A stretch of 64,000 nucleotides of DNA from Hemerocallis citrina (GCA_017893485.1 CM030362.1:32468089-32532088); one strand, 5' to 3'; counted from the first letter of the stretch, positions 32,267 through 43,871 are shown. Notes: generated from the letters alone by a model not told the origin. Numbers and translations: made by a program.

Positions 32267-33286
32267 TTATTATTGTGAAAAGTCATGAAAACCACTTAAG
32301 TTTACCTGTTTATTACGAAACCCCATAAGTTCATTTCGATCAAAATCACCCCCAGCTGATCGTCACAACATATTTTAATGCTTTTTTCATACATGAAATT
32401 GCCATTAAGCCCTTATTTATTAAGTAAAAAAGAAAAGAAAAGTAAAGAAACAAACCCACCAGCCTCTCATCCCTCTCTGTCTCCTCCCTCCCCTAACCAA
32501 ACACCCTAACACCACTCACCCACCCCCTCCCTATATTCTCCTCCTCCACTTCATCCACTTTCTTTACTTCCACCTCATCCCTCTTTCTCCTCAAACCAAA
32601 TCCTAACCTTATCCCTAAATTCTTATCATGTCTTTCTCTTCTTCTCTTCCATTTTCTTGATTGAATTGATAATTGGAGAGAGATATTTTGGAAGTCAAAT
32701 ATGAAGATGAAGATAGATATATAAGAGAAAGAATTAAGATAATTAAGGGAATTTGAGAATTGATAATTTGCAATATTTTTTAAGGAATAAGGGCATATTA
32801 GAAGAAAGTATTAAAATATATTAGGACATTAGCTAGGTGTGATTAGCATTGGTATAAATACCCGAAACCTGGATTCAACCCGGACCCGTTAAAAAAAAAC
32901 TTAAAAAATCAACATAAAAATAAATATTCTATCCTCATCCATCCCCTTCTTCCTTCTTAATTCTAAATTTTCCTATTCCAAACTCAAAACTCATGTTTTT
33001 TTTTCTTCTTTCCTCTATACTAAATTCTCCACTCGCAACCTCCGCTCGCCGCTCACACTCCCGCTCCTACCCGAACGGGTAAGAACATTTTAATAGGACC
33101 CGAAACCGGACCGGTCCTCATGGGTCCGGGTTCGGGTCCAATTTTTGGACCCGTAGGGGACCGGGTAGTGAAGGATCTGACCCGATCTGACCTGATACCA
33201 ATGCTAGGGGTGATTTGATCAAAAATAAACTTGAAGGGTTTTCGTAATTAAACAAGTAAATTTAAGCGGGTTTCAAAACTTTTGCC

Positions 33287-33296
<10 letters not shown>
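32267..33296. mobile_element. Long-TIR (foldback or Mutator-like) non-autonomous element
   Basis: About 90 bp at the left (32267-32353) is repeated inverted at the right (33205-33296). Both contain TTACGAAA and the GATCAAA(A)TCACCCC inner end. The body includes (GGGTCC)-type segments near 33095-33180 and a TATAAATACCCG stretch at 32862. There is no transposase. A target duplication could not be fixed because the right end runs into an AAT microsatellite. A second copy of the right part lies at 50731-51490 through segmental duplication. Confidence 0.7.
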
Positions 33297-33335
<39 letters not shown>

Positions 33336-33479
33336 TTCAACTAATTTTAGGGGTGGCAAAAATATCCGATAACTCGATCCAAAGCTGATCCAGATTTTAA
33401 GGTATGGATCCTCCATAAAAGATATGTTTTTTTATTAGATCTAGATATATATGAATCTTTGTGGATCTCAATCTGATAA
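32528..33479. repeat. Segmental duplication, first copy of left part
   Basis: This 0.95 kb corresponds to 50731-51678 with high similarity and in the same order. It marks the left edge of the tandem duplication that also carries the defensin-like genes. Confidence 0.85.
33287..33333. repeat. AAT microsatellite
   Basis: (AAT)n of about fifteen units. The duplicate at 51486-51530 is shorter and interrupted. Confidence 0.9.
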
Positions 33480-33596
33480 CCCAATGGATAATCTGAACTA
33501 TATATAATCCATATAGATTTTAAGGCTTATATATTGTAATTTTTATTTCTTTCAGGTCTAGTAGGAATATATTTTGTGAAGGCAAAGTAAATATTA

Positions 33597-34077
33597 TGAT
33601 ACACCTCTGGTCCTATTTTTGACCATGGCCAAGAATCACAAGTGGTTAGAATCAAGATTTGCGAGAAATGAAGAGGTTGAGGAAGAGACAGATTCAAGAA
33701 CTGAGAAGAAGAAGGGCCAACAATTAATGTTTTGATTGATCAACTGAGCTGATCAATCTCTTTATTTATAGAGAATCATGCGCTATGCGCGTACATGGAC
33801 AGTTGGTTAAAGCGGTTACACCAGTGGGTCCCACAGAGATCAATGGTTCATACATTTCCCTATTAACATCCAACGATCAGTATTTATGGATACCAATTCA
33901 CCTTACATTTTTACATTTAAACCCAGCACTAATATCTATTACATACTTAACCGATATATCAGATACTCAGACTCTTTCTTCTCTATTGATTTGCTTTCTT
34001 CTCCATGGTCTCACTGATTGCTTCTTCTCCATGTCCATTAGCTTGGCTATTCAACTGGCTTGTATCAATTCCACCCC
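33597..34077 (-). repeat. 3' LTR of the short-LTR chromovirus
   Basis: 481 bp, matching 41531-41997 with few substitutions and a small indel near 33725. Confidence 0.93.
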
Positions 34078-34498
34078 CCCTAATTTGAGACATTGCCTCA
34101 AGGTCGAAGAGGGGAAACCTGCGTACCAGATCCCAATAAGGCTCCCAGGTCGCACAATCTACATCCTGGTGACGCCATTTAATTAGGACCTCCGATACCA
34201 ATTTCCTTCCTTTCACCACTGCTCTTCGATCTAGTATCTCTTCTGGTTCAAGCAAAGACTGAGATATATGTACTGGAACACTTCTCTGTACCTCAACTTG
34301 TGGACCCAAGTGTTTCTTCAGTTGCGAAATGTGAAAAACAGGGTGGATTTTTGACTCTGTGGGCAGATCCAGTTTATATGCTACAGATCCAATTCGCTTC
34401 ATGATTACATATGGTCCATAGTATAGAGGAGATAACTTCCGAACTGCCCTTGTTGCCACCGATACTTGCCTGTATTGTTGTAGTTTAACGTACACCAA
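33983..34498 (-). pseudogene. Pol C-terminus with chromodomain (right fragment)
   Basis: Continuation of the integrase C-terminal region after the nested solo LTR. It has the LSPLYYGPYVIMKRIG segment and the HPVFHISQLKKHLG motif. The chromodomain ILDRRAVVKGRKLVSEVLIKW follows, with ATWEPYWDL. In known chromoviruses this domain targets integration to particular chromatin. The frame runs past the PPT into the 3' LTR, where it stops. Confidence 0.88.
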
Positions 34499-34514
34499 AT
34501 CTCCTACTTGAAGC

Positions 34515-37342
34515 TGTAACTCCCTGTTCCAGTAGTACGTATTTTACTACGTAAATTTTTGTACTTCAATTTTCAGATCAGTTTTATTTTTCTCTTTGGA
34601 CTCTTTATCTAAAGCCAGAATATTTTTCTGATCAATTCTATAATTTTGTGATTTTTCGATTAGAGTTTAAATACAAATTTTAAACCCCGATTAATCCTAA
34701 TCCTAATCCTAATCCTAATCCTGCCTAACCCTACACCATATTTTCCACCACCCTACTACTCCTAATTCTCTCCAATCCGTCAACAGCTCCATCACATTTT
34801 TCTACACCTCTCCACATTTTTCTACACCTCCTTTGATTTTTCTACACCTCCCTTGACTTTTCCACACCCTCCTTTTTGATTTTTCTACACCCCTCCTATC
34901 TCCTTCTTTCTATATATACACACACACACAACAGACCACCTCATTCCCTTCTTCTCTTCCTTTGCCTTCTTCACACTCTCTGTTTCTTCACAACCGAGAG
35001 CTCAAGTGACACCGGAGCTCTCCTTTACTCTCCGCCTTCGAGCCAACGACTCCGCTTCTACGATCCCGTGAACCCCGAAAAATAACCCGACGCCGCACCA
35101 CCTTGTTGTTGTCATCGCTCACCGTTGCTACCGTTAGCTACCGTCTTACCGTCATTCTTACCGCCGTTGTGCCACCGTCCGCTGCCGACGTCGCTTCCTT
35201 CCGTGGTTAACACTACCACCGTAATCGTCACATTATAAGGCAAGTACCTTGTACACTATTTTTGTTCTCGTACAAGCATTTTCCTTTGACTCGTGGCAAG
35301 TAGTCTAGTTATCATCATATTTTATTGTCAAACTCTGTTCTAGTCACTTGTTTCATGCTATATCAACTCAAGAGTGAACCGTTAACACATTTCGAATCGT
35401 GTTATCGAATATCGAATATTCAACCTTACTATCTCTAAAATTTCTTGACCTTGCACTAAGAATTCGACCTTGTTCCCAATACTGGATTGAAGATTTTCTA
35501 CATGGAAATCGTAGCCCATCGAGTCCCGAATCCAGAACATCTGACGGTTTCTCAATCGGATGTATAGATTGTGAGATATCGCGATTTTAGTACTGACATA
35601 TCACGAATTCCTGAACCTGCACGGGATTACTAACCGGCATCTCGTACTGAGAATTTGACCATGTTCCCGACACTGGATCGAAAAACTTTCTACATGAAAA
35701 TCGTAGCCCTTCGAGTCTAGATATCCGAAACATCCTACAGTTTCTCAATCCGATGTATAGATTGCGAGATATCGCAGTTTTAGTATTGTGACTCCGAATT
35801 TCCAGAATGCGCGCGAAACATCGAAACCAGCGAAGAATGAATTTGTACGCATCGCTACTGTCCTTAGAATGTATCGTGTGAATATGCGTTGGAACCGGGA
35901 GAGAGTTTAATTTCTAGAATCTCTGACGGAATCGGATTTGCTTTTCTGTAACAACGGGAAAATAAATTTGAATGCAGATATGTCAAGTTGTCTAAAAATT
36001 CATCTCTACGGTTTTGCATATAAACCCATTACTTTTCATATTTAATGAACTGAGTGTATTATTGTTCTTGTAATAATAACTTGCATATATATAATAGGTT
36101 GATAGAATGTATTTTATACTACTTGATAATTCTATAATAACTACTCTCGATACATGTACCCGATATATCTCATGTCCATGATTACTGCCCTTAATATTTT
36201 CCTTGACAAAACTATTTGATTACACTGTTCCACTAGTCGTACCAATTGCATGTTCATAATTAATTATAAAAGAATAACAAGCCGGGGTTATAAGGGTACG
36301 ACTTAATAGTGGACAATATAGGGGAGTATACTCGGAAGGGGGCCCGTGTTTCCCGAAATAGTGATTCTTGATTCTTGATTCTTGATTCTTGGTTATACAA
36401 TTGATTATATAATTCTCGATTACATGATTCATGATTACATGTCTTGATACTATCACTGGAAGACCCGAGTATATAATCTTATAGAATTCACTACTTAAGT
36501 CTAAACGTCACATGATTGATATGCACCGAACTTGTGGTATGGGACACAGGATTACGTGCATTAGATAAGTTAATAAAACAGATAAACTCGAGATTTTCAC
36601 TAAGCATGATTCTTGATTTTAAGATTCTTGATTATATGATTCTTGATTACATGACTCTTGATTACATGACTATTGATTACAAGACTCTTGATTACATGAC
36701 TCTTGATTACATGACTCTCGATCCTTGATTACATGATTATCGATTAACTGAGCCTAGGTTATCAATTACTTATATCTTGAAGTCTAGAATACACTAGTTA
36801 TAGTTATTACTTACATGATCATATTGTCCCAGTTCCTTGCTTACTTCCATATTGTATTTGTACTTCTACTTCTTGTTTCTTCCATGTTATATCTTGTTGT
36901 ATTACCCCTTTTTCTGCTTGTTGCTACTTGCTGCCCGAAACTTGCTCTAACGGGAACTTTTCTATTTTTCTTTGAGTTAATGATTATACAGGTACTGATG
37001 GACCAGATGAGCAGACTCTCTAGATGATCGTTGCTGCTTCCTTACTACTTTATGTTGTTTTTCTTTCAGTCGCTATTTTATCTAGTTGTTATAGCGAACT
37101 GCTTATCATATTATTCTAATTCTGGCACCTTGTACTCCTGGGCATCTTGACCCGATATTGATGTATTATCCAAATGATGGTTATTCTATTTTCAGCTCAT
37201 GTGATTATTATATTTGTCTGCGTGAATGTGTTATAAAGATCTTGTTGAGCTTATAATTGTACAGCTTATGGATGATGTATATCATTCGCTGGGCCGCAGT
37301 TGCGTGCCTGTATTTCCGTATAGTGGGAAGCGGGGTGTGACA
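34515..37342 (+). mobile_element. Nested solo LTR of 2.8 kb, Tekay/Del type
   Basis: It begins TGTAACTCCC and ends GGGGTGTGACA, with target duplication GAAGC (34510-34514 and 37343-37347). There is no internal coding region or second LTR, so it is a solo LTR left by LTR-LTR recombination. Internally it has a TTAGGA-type hexamer run (34692-34721), a TATATATAC box at 34911-34919 before a pyrimidine-rich leader, a roughly 190-bp duplication around CGTAGCCC(A/T)TCGAGTC (35508 and 35702), and GATTCTTGATT or GATTACATGACT minisatellites (36363-36735). The ends resemble Tekay/Del LTRs; orientation is not proven. Confidence 0.85.
36363..36740. repeat. GATTCTTGATTACATGACT-type minisatellite
   Basis: Short direct repeats of GATTCTT and GATTACATGACTCTT, in two clusters within the nested solo LTR. 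Confidence 0.75.
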
Positions 37343-37421
37343 GAAGCTCTTTATCAAGCCTATGTGCATCTACTTGTTTCTTCATCCTATCTTGTGCTCT
37401 TTTCAAATTATCCTTGAGCAA

Positions 37422-39551
37422 CTATAGGGTAACATCTCTTGCCAACAATTCTTCTTCCACCTGTGGGTTCTTAGCAGTATGGGGAATATAAGACATTAGT
37501 GTCGGAGGAGATCTACCATAGACAATCTGATAAGGAGTCGACTTAGTTGAGCTGTTATAGGAAGTATTATACCAATACTCCGCCCAGGGTAACCACCTAC
37601 TCCAATCACCAGGGTTGAGACTGCAAAAACATCTCAAATATGTCTCCAAACATCTGTTTACGACCTCCGTCTGACCATCTATTTGCGGATGGTATGCAGT
37701 GGAGTAATGGAGTTTTGTTCCTTGCAACTTAAGTGTTTCCTTCATAAGATGGCTTATAAACACAGCTCCTCTATCACAGATTATAGATATTGGCATCCCA
37801 TATAGTTTAAAAATGCCTTCATTAAGTACTTGTATGATGGAAGTTGCTATATATGGGTGTTTAATGGGGAAAAAATGAGCGTACTTACTCAATCTATCGA
37901 CAACTACCAAAATCACTGCATATCTGCGACTGAGAGGAAGGCCTTCGATGAAGTCCATACTAGCTTGTTCCCAAATTTGAGCAGGTACTGGAAGCGGCTG
38001 CAATAATCCTGCAGGTGATCGGCAAACATACTTACTTGTTTGGCATATGGAGCACTCCTGCACATATCTTCGAACATCCCTTTTCATTCCTTTCCACCAA
38101 AAGGACCTGCGAAGCCTCTGAAGAGTCTTATCATACCCCGAATGACCTCCTATAGGTGTGTCATGATGTTCAGAAATCATTAATTTTCTAAGGTCTGATG
38201 TTGGGCTCATTACTACTTTGGTACCTTTATACCACACTCCCCTTACCTCAGTGAACTTGCTAGTATTGGTTCTCAAAACCTTACTAGCTAAATCTTTAAA
38301 ATATGGACCAGTTTCATTCATTCTCAAAATATCCTTCCACTAATCTGGGTGCAAAGAACATAGTTGAATTAAGAAGTAATCAAATTCCCTTCTAGATAGT
38401 CTGTCTGCTGGTATGTTATCACTTCCCTTCTTGTATTCCACCTCAAAATTGAACCCATAGAGCTTAACCAACCAATAATGTTGAGCCTCTGTTGACAATC
38501 TCTGATCTAGCATATACTTGAGTGGTTTATGATCTGTACGGATGATAAACTTTTTCCCAAAGAGATATTGCTTCCATTTCTTAACTGCTAACAATATAGC
38601 AAGCATCTCCTTCTGATAGGCCGACCAATGAAAGCATTTCCCTTTAATCCCCTGACTAATATACACAATGGGATGGTTCTTCTGTAAGAGCACAGTTCCA
38701 ATCCCAACTTTACAAGCATCACATTCAACAATACATGTTTCATTAAAATCTGGAAGTTGGAGTACTGGGGCTGTGATAAGGGCTTTTTTAAGTTGTTCAA
38801 AAGCCATAGCAGCTTCTTCACCCCACTTAAATCCTTCTTTCTTGGTTAAATCTGTCAAAGGGGCTGCAATTGCACCATAATCTTTGATAAATTTTCGATA
38901 ATAACCTGTAAGCCCAAGAAATCCTTTCAATGCTTTAACAGTGTTTGGAATTGGCCATTCTTTCACTGCAATCACCTTCTTTGCATCAAAAGCAATGCCC
39001 CTATCAGATACCACATGACCCAGATACTCCACTTCATTTCGACCAAATGTGCATTTGGACTTCTTAACAAACAGATGATTTCTTTTGAGTATCAAAAAAG
39101 CTTCCTTGAGATGTTGTAAATGACTCTGCTAAGAGTTGCTAAAAATTAGGATGTCATCAAAGAAAACTAGGATGAATTTCCTCAAATGCTGCCGGAAGAT
39201 GTTATTCATAAGAGATTGGAATGTAAAAGGAGCATTACTCAATCCAAAAGGCATTACTAAAAACTTATAATGCCCACTATGAGTTCTAAATGCAGTCTTG
39301 GAGATGTCATTATTGTGCATCCGTATCTGATGGTAACCAGACCTAAGATCTAGTTTAGTAAAAAATCTAGATCCATGTAGTTCATCAAGTAAGTCATCAA
39401 TAATTGGAATTGGATACTTATCTTTGATGGTTTGCTTGTTTAAGAATCTATAATCTACACAAAATCTCCAAGATCCATCATGCTTTTTAACAAGAACTAC
39501 TAGTGAGCTGTAGTTGCTACTGCTAGGTCTGATGATTCCTTGTTTTAACAT
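37422..39551 (-). pseudogene. pol: Short-LTR chromovirus RT, RNase H and integrase
   Basis: RT has [10 protein letters not shown] and the FFDDIL catalytic motif (about 39170-39150). RNase H lies in 38820-38400 with the TDHKPLKYMLD motif. Integrase zinc region H-x3-H/CxxC is at about 38180-38030, and the core follows with SMDFIEGLP, CDRGAVF and the TEVVNRCLE glutamate. In-frame TAG codons sit at 39128-39126 (expected Trp), 38339-38337 and 37424-37422 (expected Gln). The reading then meets the nested solo LTR. The accumulation of TAG codons fits G-to-A or C-to-T decay. Confidence 0.9.
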
Positions 39552-39634
39552 GTCTTCAACAATTTCCTCAATTGCATTCTTCTGCTCAAATGAGTACCTA
39601 TATGGTCTTATGCAAATAGGTTTAGAGTTACTTT

Positions 39635-41172
39635 CTAAGGGTATCTGATGGTCGCAGGATCTTGTAGGTGGTAGCCCTTTTGGTTCTTCAAAAAATCTTG
39701 AAACTCTTCTAACAACTTGTGCAGGTTTGGTGCTTGGGATGGTACTTCAAGTGTAGTTTGAAGATCAAGTGAAGTTTGAAAATCTGTATTAGCAGATATC
39801 AAGTATAGTACAAACCCCCTGTGTGTTTGCATTGCAATTTTATTTGCTTCTTTATCTGATAGCAATGTTGTTGGACTTGGTTTCAAACCTTGTAAAACCC
39901 AATCAATGCCCTTCTGTTTGAACTTCAACTGCTTATGCATTAAGTTGATAGTAACTTCTGACACTTGCTTGATTCACTTTGCTCCAATAACCACATCATG
40001 TCCTCCAATGGGAAACACTAAAAAATCATCTATAAACTCATAACCCTGACAACTCAAGTGCACATTAGAACATAATCCACTCCCTTCTACTTCCTTTCCT
40101 CCAGCAACTCTAACATTGAAACTTTGTCTGACTGAGAGTGGTAATCCAACTCTTTGAAGAATGAAAGGATTAATGTAGTTGTGTGTAGCTCCACTATCTA
40201 CCAACACATGCACATCCACTCCTCTGAGCTGTGCCTTGAGAATTAGGCATTCAGTATTTACCCCAAAGCTCAACGATGTAGTGTTGAGATGATGATCTGT
40301 GGTATTATTCAAGTCCATATTCCCATCTTCTAACAACAGCTGATTCAACTCCTCCTCTTCCTGTAGGCCAAACAAATCCCACTCGCCTTCTATACACATA
40401 TATGCCTTTGTTTTGCACAAATGACCTGGTATGTATTTCTCATCACAATGAAAACATAACCCTCTCTTCCTTCTATCCCACCCCTCATTAGGTGACAATT
40501 TCTTCAAAGTAGGTTTATCAGGATTAACAAAATTGGTAGTGTTGTTGGTGGACTGTGTTTGAGCAACCGACTGCGATTGTTGAGACCAAGAACTATAACC
40601 AGATGATGGACTCTTGTAGCTTGTTCTATAGGAAGGTTTATAACACTGCTTAAGTGAATTGAATTTTTTTTCAAATCTCAATGCCACTCTGAAAGCTTCT
40701 CCCAAGGACTGCGGCTCTGCCATAACTACATCGTGCTGCAGTTCCACTTTGAGTCCACTCACAATTTGTTGTACAAGATATGGTTCACTTGCTCCTTCTA
40801 CTAGACATTGCAATTTCTCAAATTTGATCTGATAGTCCAAAACTGTAGAAGTTTGTTCTAGTCTACATAGGGATTTGGCTGCGTCTTCATATATACCCAA
40901 CGCAAAGCTATTACAAATTCCCTCTTTAAATTCTTTCCAAGTTACAACCCTTTGTTGTTCTTAAGAAACCAACGACACCACTGGATCGCATCTTCTTTAA
41001 GGAAAAAGAATGCTACCCTGACTTTTTCTTCTCCTGGAATCTTATAGATTTCAAAATAGTGCTCAATCTGAAAGATCCAATTGAGAATATCTCCAGTACC
41101 AGAAAAAGAGTGCACATCTAATTTTGGAGGTTTAGAAAAAAAAATTTTCCCCAAATGTACTTCTCTCATCAA
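39635..41172 (-). pseudogene. Short-LTR chromovirus Gag C-terminus and protease
   Basis: The Gag domain (41172-40942 and 40900 onward) contains the LNWIFQIEHYFEIYKIP and EDAIQWCRWF segments. A zinc knuckle of the form CFHCDEKYIPGHLC lies near 40460-40420. Protease carries VDSGATHNYI near 40205-40175. The frame is broken near 40930, between 39974 and 39964, and by a one-base loss near 39695 in a T run just before RT. Confidence 0.85.
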
Positions 41173-41560
41173 GAAACCCTCTACCCTTAGAAGAATGCAT
41201 CAAGTTCTCTCTTCTATCAAATTCGGGGTTAGAGTTCTGCTTACCATTGGATTTTGATAATGGATGAACCTCTGAGGTTTCTTGATTAGATCGACCTTCA
41301 CCCATTTTCTGTGTCAAGAGCTGCAATTGCGCCAAAATAAAAGGGATTTGGGAAATTTGCGAAGTCACCTCCTTCATCTGATGTTCCATACTAGCTACCC
41401 TATCATTCAAGAACTGATAGCTTCTTTGCCATTCAAAGTCTGGTGCAAAACGAAGAATTCCATTGTTGACGGGATCTTGAGGGATCTCCTCTTCTAGACC
41501 TGCCACAGAGTCGACCGGCTCTGATACCATTGATACACCTCTAGTCCTATTCTTCGCCAT
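41132..41560 (-). CDS. gag: Short-LTR chromovirus Gag N-terminus, starting inside the 5' LTR
   Basis: The first ATG after the LTR TATA box is at 41560-41558, in a strong context (GGCCATGGC). The frame runs through the last ten codons of the LTR, through the primer-binding site (whose ATGG lies in frame), and on for about 140 codons, to a frame change near 41132. There is a predicted coiled coil around the QFLNDRVASMEHQMKEV segment. The start inside the LTR is inferred from the absence of earlier ATGs in the leader. The internal ATG at 41530 is the alternative. Confidence 0.7.
   Translation of the reverse strand: MAKNRTRGVSMVSEPVDSVAGLEEEIPQDPVNNGILRFAPDFEWQRSYQFLNDRVASMEHQMKEVTSQISQIPFILAQLQLLTQKMGEGRSNQETSEVHPLSKSNGKQNSNPEFDRRENLMHSSKGRGFLDERSTFGENFFF
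41519..41530 (-). promoter_or_regulatory. Primer-binding site of the short-LTR chromovirus
   Basis: TGGTATCAGAGCC on the minus strand, one base inside the 5' LTR, complementary to initiator Met tRNA. It overlaps the gag reading frame. Confidence 0.93.
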
Positions 41561-41997
41561 GGCCAAGAATCACAAGTGGTTAGAATCAAGATTTGGAAGA
41601 AAGGAAGAGGTTGAGGAAGAGACAGATTCAAGAACTGAGAAGAAGAAGGGCCAACAATGTTCTGATTGATCAGCTGAGCTGATCAATCTCTTTATTTATA
41701 GAGAATCATGCGCTATGCGCGTACATGGACAGTTGGTTAAAGCGGTTACACCAGTGGGTCCTACAAAGATCAATGGTTCATACATTTCCCTATTAACATC
41801 CAACGATCAGTATTTATGGATACCGATTCACCTTACATTTTTACATTTAAACCCAGCACTAATATCTATTACATACTTAACCGATATATCAGATACTCAG
41901 ACTCTTTCTTCTCTACTGATTTGCTTTCTTCTCCATGGTCTCACTGATTGCTTCTTCTCCATGTCCATTAGCTTGGCTATTCAACTGGCTTGAATCA
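41531..41997 (-). repeat. 5' LTR of the short-LTR chromovirus
   Basis: 467 bp. TATAAATAAA on the minus strand at 41700-41691. Directly downstream is a perfect palindrome TGATCAGCTgAGCTGATCA (about 41668-41686), which is imperfect in the other LTR. Followed by target duplication TATTA. Confidence 0.93.
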
Positions 41998-42350
41998 TAT
42001 TAATATACTATATAGTACATAATACAATTATATATTATCATTTTCTTTGATTTATGCTTAGCTATTGAGATACGATTCTTTTTTGTTTCAATAATTTTTA
42101 TTTATATGTTTATTTTAGTATTTTGAATATGTAATGAAAAAATATTTTATCAATTAGTTTTATATGTACATAAATTTCTTTCTCCCGAATTTAATTCTTA
42201 TGCAAAAAATAGATTTTGGATAATCCGTAAATCATATCCGATATGAATAAAAAAAAATAGTGTGATCAGATTCGAATAAGTTCGGATCCCCAAATGGATC
42301 TTGTAGGATCCGACCTGAATCCAACTAGTTTCCCATCCTAGCCTAATTTC

Positions 42351-43469
42351 ACTTGACCTCCTAAAAAAAAATCAACTATTCAACTAATTTAATTTTTTCG
42401 CACTTTGCCCCCACCTAAATGTTGGTTCTGAGAAGGAGGGGGATCTATAACCTTTTTTAGTTGAACATAACTCTATAGGAGAACTTAAGTTTAATTAGCT
42501 TAAGAATTTGCTATGAGGAAATATTTGTGTTGAGTATGTTTGCAATATATATATTTTGAACAAGGCTGTAGCCGCACATTCACTTCACACACACGCTGAC
42601 ACGCAGACTCTCTCATCCCACATTTGGATAATTGTGTTTAAGATCAATCTTTCACCATGTAATGAAATTGGGTGAAAAATAAAATTAGTATATCATTTTT
42701 TTCTGTTTTTTCCTAATACAAGATGATCTATTATTCATTTGTAAAGATGAATAAGCAGGCATTGCTTGGAGGACTGCAACAACAGAAGGAAAACTGGGTA
42801 CAAGCTTTGAATCGATCGCATTGTGCTGATGCAAGACATGTTGCTCTATTATGTAAGTAATGGGCATCATTCGTTGCAAAATTAATAAATTTTTATGGAC
42901 GGAAAACATCAGTGAAATTAATGTACGAGTACAAATTTTAGAGAGAGAGAGATATATATATATCTTGGTGGAACTCTGGTGAGAAAGAGAAAGACACGAA
43001 AACAATGAGAAGAATTAAAGGTTTTCTAAATTTATTTATTCCTTCTTATATTATAGCAGAATGTTTTACGAGAAGTTGATTTTAAGTTATACTTCTAACT
43101 AAGAACCCAAATATGAGTTTCCACAAACTGTAGTGAGCACAATGCTCAATAAAATATCTTTCTGATATACGTACACATCCAATATCCAAACATCCAGTCT
43201 CTTTAAAACTGCAGAGTTGCCTTTTTGAAAATTTAAGACTCATGTTTGTTAATCCTAACTTTTAAGACTTTCAAATAATATATATACCCCTAAATAAAAT
43301 TTAATATAAACAGACTGAAGTATGTAGTAAAATGAAACACTTTTAACACGAAGCAATGTGACTGAAGCTAGAACATGCATATAAATTATTAATTTGATCA
43401 GGATTACATGCATATATTATTATTTTCTCATTCCTCTCTCATACACAATAGTTTATTTATCGAATCAAA
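42351..43469. other. Intergenic sequence between hAT-like element and block B
   Basis: AT-rich, no supported gene. From about 43278 rightward it is the shared start of blocks B and C. The part left of that is absent from block C. Confidence 0.5.
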
Positions 43470-43823
43470 CTAGTTGCAACAACATGTGCCGGTAGGAGCA
43501 ATTTTAGTGATGCAATGCCCCCCTTTATTATATCCTTTGTCTTTGCAAAGAAGAGGACACAGCGGATCTTCGCAAGAGTAGACCCAAGACATATAACTAC
43601 AATATCCACCACCACCAGCCAAACTAGGTCCATCTTTCACTGCAACTTCTGCAAGATTATTGAATAGTATTTTAGAAGGAAAACTCATTAGAAATCAATA
43701 CATACAAGTGACCCAAATAAGATTGACAGCAGAAGTGGCTAAACCTGCATGTGATGTTGTGATAATCACCATAATTAGGATGGTGACAATCATAAGAGCA
43801 TTCAGGGAACCTTTGGAATTCAT
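43470..43823 (-). CDS. Defensin-like secreted peptide, two exons (copy B)
   Basis: The coding parts are 43823-43745 and 43648-43470, separated by a 96-nt intron (donor GCAG|GTTTAG, acceptor CTTGCAG|AAG). The product is 85 residues. Residues 1-26 are a signal peptide with a strongly hydrophobic core and a THSHA-like end (TTSHA). The mature part has eight cysteines spaced CX8CX4CX3CX10CX9CCC, including the CxxxC, GxC and CxC elements of the cysteine-stabilised alpha-beta fold. An intron near the signal cleavage site is typical of plant defensin-like genes. The likely role is an apoplastic defence or signalling peptide; the target is unknown. A minus-strand TATATAAATAC lies about 40 bp upstream of the ATG. 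The mature peptide is identical to copy C. Confidence 0.85.
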
Positions 43824-43860
43824 CTTACTCGCTCGGTGCTTTTGGGCTACTTTCAAAGAT

Positions 43861-43871
43861 GTATTTATATA
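43861..43871 (-). promoter_or_regulatory. TATA box of defensin-like copy B
   Basis: TATATAAATAC on the minus strand, 38-48 bp upstream of the start codon and conserved in copy C. It implies a very short 5' leader. Confidence 0.65.

Larger units (their letters stand above)
33597..41997 (-). mobile_element. Ty3/gypsy chromovirus with short LTRs, mutated and split
   Basis: LTRs at 33597-34077 (481 bp) and 41531-41997 (467 bp), TG...CA read on the minus strand, with target duplication TATTA (33592-33596 and 41998-42002). On the minus strand a tRNA-iMet PBS, gag-protease, RT-RNase H, integrase and a C-terminal chromodomain follow, ending in a G-rich PPT (34078-34092). The chromodomain and short LTRs suggest a Reina-like chromovirus; the clade is tentative. 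A 2.8-kb solo LTR (34515-37342) interrupts pol just after the integrase core. The second duplication unit (block C) lacks this element entirely. Confidence 0.92.
33339..42350. mobile_element. hAT-like non-autonomous element split by a chromovirus
   Basis: The left end AGGGGTGGCAAAA and the right end read inverted (TAGGATGGGAAAC) resemble plant hAT ends. The flanks CTAATTTT and CTAATTTC could be an 8-bp duplication with one change. Outside the inserted chromovirus (33597-41997) it has only about 0.6 kb, AT-rich and full of GGATCC/GGATAATC-type motifs, with no transposase. Boundaries are tentative. Confidence 0.45.

Noticed and set aside
34515..37342. Target duplication CTCCC for the nested solo LTR, with the start placed at TGTTCC
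   Set aside because: The right flank does not match. Moving the start to TGTAACTCCC gives TG...CA ends and a perfect GAAGC duplication.
42685..43005. Minus-strand frame of 106 codons
   Set aside because: Low-complexity, AT-rich, without a domain or paralogue; not supported as a gene.
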